A DNA stretch of 64,000 bases from Epiperipatus broadwayi (Eukaryota > Onychophora > Udeonychophora > Euonychophora > Peripatidae), in assembly GCA_028023455.1 (NCBI GenBank), contig JAQFVV010000023.1, positions 2,347,501 to 2,411,500 of the forward strand, in the 5' to 3' direction. Position 1 is the first letter of the stretch. Every line of letters starts with the position of its first letter. This document shows positions 59,601 through 64,000 of the stretch, piece after piece. Position numbers and translations under genes: made by a program. The notes under the pieces were generated by a model. The model searched no databases. It saw nothing but the letters and a program-made list of their open reading frames with translations, and was not told the DNA's origin.

Positions 59601-60795
59601 AATATTTGTATTTTTTTGTTGAAAGTTTAATAAAATATTTTATGCACTTCTGTTATGGTTTATAAGAAGTAATTCATTTATTTATTTATTTTTTTCTTTA
59701 AAACTATTGTAAGTATTATTATCAGAAGTTAATATTGTAAGATTGGTTGACGCAGTTAAGGGAATATTTTAAAATGAGATGTGCAATATGAGATTGGTTG
59801 ACCAAAAATTTGACGTTGGCTAAAGTTTAAAGCTATATTATAAACTTTAATTATTAAAATGTTTCAAATATATGTTTTTTAAAAATTAAAATTCACTTAT
59901 TTCAAATTCACTTTAAAAAAAAACAAAAAAAAAAAAACAAGAGCGAAATTTAATTAATAGCATTAAAAAATGTCTAAGAAGTATTCTTTACAAGAATTAA
60001 AAGGATTTTTTTTTTTTTACATTTTATCATCAACCGTTATCTTATTTATTTTTTATATATTTAATAGCATGTATTCATTCATCAATTCTACATAATTCTA
60101 ATTTTATATTGAACATTAGGTATTCATTCATATATTAATCGTTACACTCATATTCTATTTAAATAATAATTACCAACATTTTAACTAAATTGTTACTAAA
60201 TATATGCTGAATACGAATAAATAAAGCTTATTTTATTACTTTAGTACTCTATTTAGCTTTGCAGATAAATTTTTTTAAATAAACATAATTGATTAAAATT
60301 CAGATCTTGAATAGTGGCTTTGAGTGTTTTTAAATATGTCGGGGATTATTTTCAACAGAAATATATGCATTGTTTGATAAACCTGCTGTAGTTTAAATAA
60401 AAAACTTCCCGGTGCTCTTTATTAATTATTCTCATATTTTTTCTTTTATCCTAATTTTTCTTTTTAATTATATATATATATATTGTTAAAAGGTGGTTGC
60501 CTTGATATTTGGAATTGCTGATTGGTATTAATATAGGGATAGTCTGAGTGTTGACTGACTTTTATGATATATTGACATATAACTTATATTTACTACTAAT
60601 CTAATAAATAACTAAATAGAATCACAATTAAAGCTTACACGGGATATGATATTTTAAGCAAACACCTGCTCCACTAGCTAATAAATTATTACCTACTTAC
60701 TAATGTCTATTTTATTGGATATTAATTATTCATTGTAATTTTTTAAAGTTAATATTAAGAGTACTATTAAAGCAAAGTAGTAAAGTACATGGAAG
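56663..60795. other. AT-rich spacer, no supported gene
   Basis: A tandem duplication at 57003-57385 is the main structure. A 22-nt hairpin GTGGGAA...TTCCCAC occurs at 57850-57871. The open frame at 59222-59413 has a GTG start and lysine/asparagine-rich composition and is not called. Confidence 0.5.
57003..57385. repeat. Tandem duplication, unit about 190 bp
   Basis: Both units contain TTTGATAGATATTTTT, ACTGAAATAAATTTTAAATG followed by TTCACATTTT, and TTTCTAGAAAGATTATTTTC at the same spacing (first about 57003-57190, second about 57195-57385). Identity is high. Confidence 0.88.
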
Positions 60796-60796
60796 A

Positions 60797-61239
<443 letters not shown>

Positions 61240-61979
61240 AGTTTATACTACTGATTTAAATTAATTAATTGTTATTTATCTAACTATGACAACAACAAAA
61301 AATATATGTGGACAATAAACAGTAAATAAATTAAATAAAAAAGTTTGAAATATTTGAAATAAAAACTAGTTTATATCTGTTGTTTTTTTTTTTTAATAAT
61401 TAATAGGTGACTTCATAAAGTAAGACTAAAAATCCAAGATGAGAAATAGGGTTGATGTGAAAGTTTAATTTGAACCGATTTAAAAACAAAAACGGAAACG
61501 TTCATTTGTTGAATTTTAGATTTATAATACGTGATGATTGTCTTATGAATTCAGATGTTGATTTACAGAACGTTTTTTGTTTTGAATGCAATCTATAAAA
61601 CTTTATTTATATAATTAATATTCTAAAAACTTATAAGCTTTATTATTCCGTGATGTAAAAAAATCTTTAGAAATCTTTTAATGTATATTAACTTAAAAAT
61701 GTAAATCAATTTAATTATCTTGTTACCCTTTTAGGAAAGAAAAGTAGATTTGAATATTGAGATGCACAGACTGTAATGTACTGATTATTTTTTTAAAAGT
61801 ATATATAGACAATTGTATATACACAATGATAAATATTAATTGATGGATATTTGTTCCTCATTTTTTTATATTAAATAGTGCTCAAAATGCAGAATAGCAA
61901 TTTTTTATGCATAAATAAATATGTGGGTGTGTTTTATGAAGAATAAATTTTTATATAGTAATATCGAAATAATAAAAGA
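61240..61979. other. AT-rich spacer, no gene seen
   Basis: Nothing recognised. Confidence 0.5.
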
Positions 61980-63556
61980 GAGATGACATCATAAAATGGG
62001 TAGAAGAGATCTATCAAGAATTATATAGTAATAAAGAACAAGTACTTTCTACATCTATTATATTTTTTGAATTGCCCAGAAATTTAAATGTAGAAATGAG
62101 ATATACAATTAAATATATGAAAAAAAGGAAAAGCTCCAGGTAATGATGGAATTATAATTGATATATTAAAAGAAGCAGGTGAAGAAATAGAAAGAATTTT
62201 GGCAAAGTTATATACCAAATGTCTAAATGATAAAGATGTTCCAGATGATTGGAAGAATGCAGTATTAATATTTGTATTTACAAAAAGTGATAAAGAAGAT
62301 ATTAGAAATTACAGACCTATCAGTTTTTTATCAGTTTTATACAAATTTTTACCAAGATAATTACAATTCATCTGCAGAGAACATTGGATTTTAACCAACC
62401 AAAAGAACAATCTGGATTTAAAAGTGGTTTTAGTACAGTAGGTGATATCCAAGTATTGAGAAAAGTTATAGAAAGGACCAATGAATATGAGTTGTCATTA
62501 TGCTTTGGATTTGTTTATTACGCAAAAGCATTCATTCTATAATCATATCTTCAGTGATTAAAGCATTGGATCATCAAGGTATAGACCCAGGATATTGTCA
62601 TATTCTGAAGAATATTTATAAAAATGCAACAGCAACAATTAGATTAAATAATAATACTAGGAAAGTTAACATTGAGAGGGGTGTAAGACAAGATGATTCC
62701 ATATCTCCAAAACTTTTTACAGCAATGCTGCAAGAAGTATTGATTAAAATGGGACACTAAAGGAATAAAAATAAATGGAGATTATTTAAGTCATTTATAT
62801 TTTGTAGATGATATTTTGTTGTTTTTGCAAACAATGCTTTAGAGCTTCAGGAAATGTTGCAGGAGTTATCAGATGAAAGTAAAAAAATAGGACTAAAAGT
62901 AAATGTTAAAATGACTGAAGTAATGTTCAATGGATTTTCTCAAAAGAAAAAAATAAAGATTGATTATGATGAGTTAGAAAAAGTTAACGACTACAGATAC
63001 CTTGATCAGATTATTAATACAGATGGAAACCTAATGGATGAAATTTATCTTGCTTGGAGTGCTTTTAGTAGAAATAACTTGATACAAAAAGGAAATATGC
63101 CTCTGTGTTTGAAAAGGAAGGTTTTAATAAATGTGTTTTATCAGTTTTTATTTATGAATCTGAGACCTGGACTCTTAATAGAAGAGTAATTCAGAGACTT
63201 TCATTCACTCAAAGAAGTATGGAGAGATTCATGTTAGGAGTAACAAGAAGAAATCAAAAATGTAATATATGGGTAAGAGAACAAACAGGTATTACTGACT
63301 TTGTTGAAAGAATTAAAAAACTGAAGTAGGGTTGGGCTGGACATATTGCTAGAAGAGATAATAAATGGACAATTTAAATCTTAAACTGAATTCCAAGAGA
63401 TTGTAAAAGACCCAGAAAGAGACTACACATGAGATGAATGGATGAAATAAGAAAGTGTGCAGAGGTGATTTGGAAAAGAGAGGCTATGGATCAGAGAAAA
63501 TGGATTGAATATGGAGAGACCTTCATCTTGCAGTAGATTGATAATGGTTGACAATG
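61980..63556 (+). mobile_element. 5'-truncated RTE-clade LINE, copy 2
   Basis: Same family as 4784-5998 but about 360 bp longer at the 5' side, retaining the start of the RT. It ends in an (ATG)n tail at about 63549-63567. Target duplication not recognised. Confidence 0.87.
61990..63548 (+). pseudogene. RTE-type reverse transcriptase, multiple lesions
   Basis: RT fingers are readable as KAPGNDGI (about 62130), DVPDDWKNAVLIF and RNYRPIS (about 62302-62322). The palm follows with a frameshift in the FVDYEKAFDSI region, then ISSVIKALDHQGIDPGYCH, GVRQDDSISPKLF, a changed FVDD catalytic box at 62801-62812 (FADD in copy 1), YRYLDQIINTDGN, YESETWTLN and WAGHIAR. Several frameshifts and stops separate these blocks. 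Compared with copy 1, it shows that the TAA at 5148 was originally CAA. The endonuclease is missing. Confidence 0.85.
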
Positions 63557-63567
63557 ATGATGATGAT

Positions 63568-64000
63568 CAAAATAATCATTTTTAAAAAGAAAAGTTTAAT
63601 TTAATATTTTTAGTACAACATATATAATTAAAAAATATAAAGGTGAAACCTACATTATTAGAATCCATATACTGATGAAAATGTAATATGTTAACTGATA
63701 TAATTGAAGCCATTTTGGCTTCTAAAACTTTTTTTTATTCTGCTAGTTGTAATTTATTATTTATAAAACACATGAAATAAAGAAGTGTAAAGTTAATGGA
63801 TTTTGTGGCGATTGTAATAAAATAATTCATTGCAAAGCAAAGACTTTTTTAATAAAAGAAAAATTATTTCTCATCAAGTTTTCCAGTTTTAAATGGTGTA
63901 TTTGAGTAGTTTTTTTTAAATCTATATTTTACTCTATTTCTCTGTTGCATTATCTGAGTAAGATTAAAAAGTCTTTACTGAAGTACATATTAGGAGTCAA
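63568..64000. other. AT-rich spacer, no gene seen
   Basis: Nothing recognised up to the window end. Confidence 0.5.

Overview
This is a strongly AT-rich window from an animal nuclear genome, almost certainly an invertebrate. There is no operon structure, no ribosome-binding-site pattern and no long host reading frame. Nearly every recognisable coding segment belongs to a mobile element: two RTE-type LINE copies, a Ty3/Gypsy element, a gag-only LTR element, two Penelope-like remnants and an IS1595/Merlin-type transposase fossil. tRNA-related short elements and many (TA)n, (TATC)n and (AAT)n tracts surround them. This mix fits a mollusc or another invertebrate with large intergenic spaces. The differences between LTR pairs are dominated by CpG-to-TpG/CpA changes, which suggests a genome that methylates its transposons. 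I cannot fix the lineage from sequence alone.

Layout. 0-4.5 kb: AT-rich spacer with a possible solo LTR (761-1452) and a short exon-like frame (2775-2859), then a SINE-like repeat carrying a hammerhead-ribozyme-like motif (4205-4420). 4.5-11.5 kb: a degenerate inverted repeat with arms of about 3 kb, folded on a perfect 42-bp hairpin at 8221-8364. The left arm holds an RTE insertion; the right arm keeps the empty site and has its own tRNA-like insertion. 11.6-18.4 kb: tandem repeats, a transposase fossil (12840-13660), a MITE-like element (14987-15684), a fold-back pair of tRNA-headed SINEs (16255-17150) and a second hammerhead-like SINE on the minus strand (18130-18345). 18.4-28 kb: mostly featureless AT-rich DNA, including a suspicious homopolymer zone at 24940-25560. 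28-32 kb: two independent fold-backs, each containing a decayed Penelope-like GIY-YIG endonuclease segment.

35.1-39.8 kb: a complete but dead Ty3/Gypsy provirus-like copy with a perfect 5-bp target-site duplication, ~370-bp LTRs, primer-binding site, polypurine tract and a gag-PR-RT-RNaseH-IN order broken by three stops and several frameshifts. 40-49 kb: spacer DNA with tandem repeats and one candidate host terminal exon (43472-43657). 49.2-56.7 kb: a non-autonomous LTR retrotransposon with two 2572-bp LTRs around a 2286-bp interior that encodes only a gag-like protein on the minus strand. This is the most distinctive coherent element here. 57-62 kb: AT-rich spacer with a ~190-bp tandem duplication and a large (TATC)n field. 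62-63.6 kb: a second, longer RTE copy.

The most interesting themes are the recurrent fold-back (inverted-duplication) architecture at six places in 30 kb, the two hammerhead-like SINE copies, the gag-only element with very long LTRs, and the CpG-decay signature shared by two LTR elements of different age. All sequence comparisons were made by eye, so counts and outer borders are approximate unless an exact border is described.
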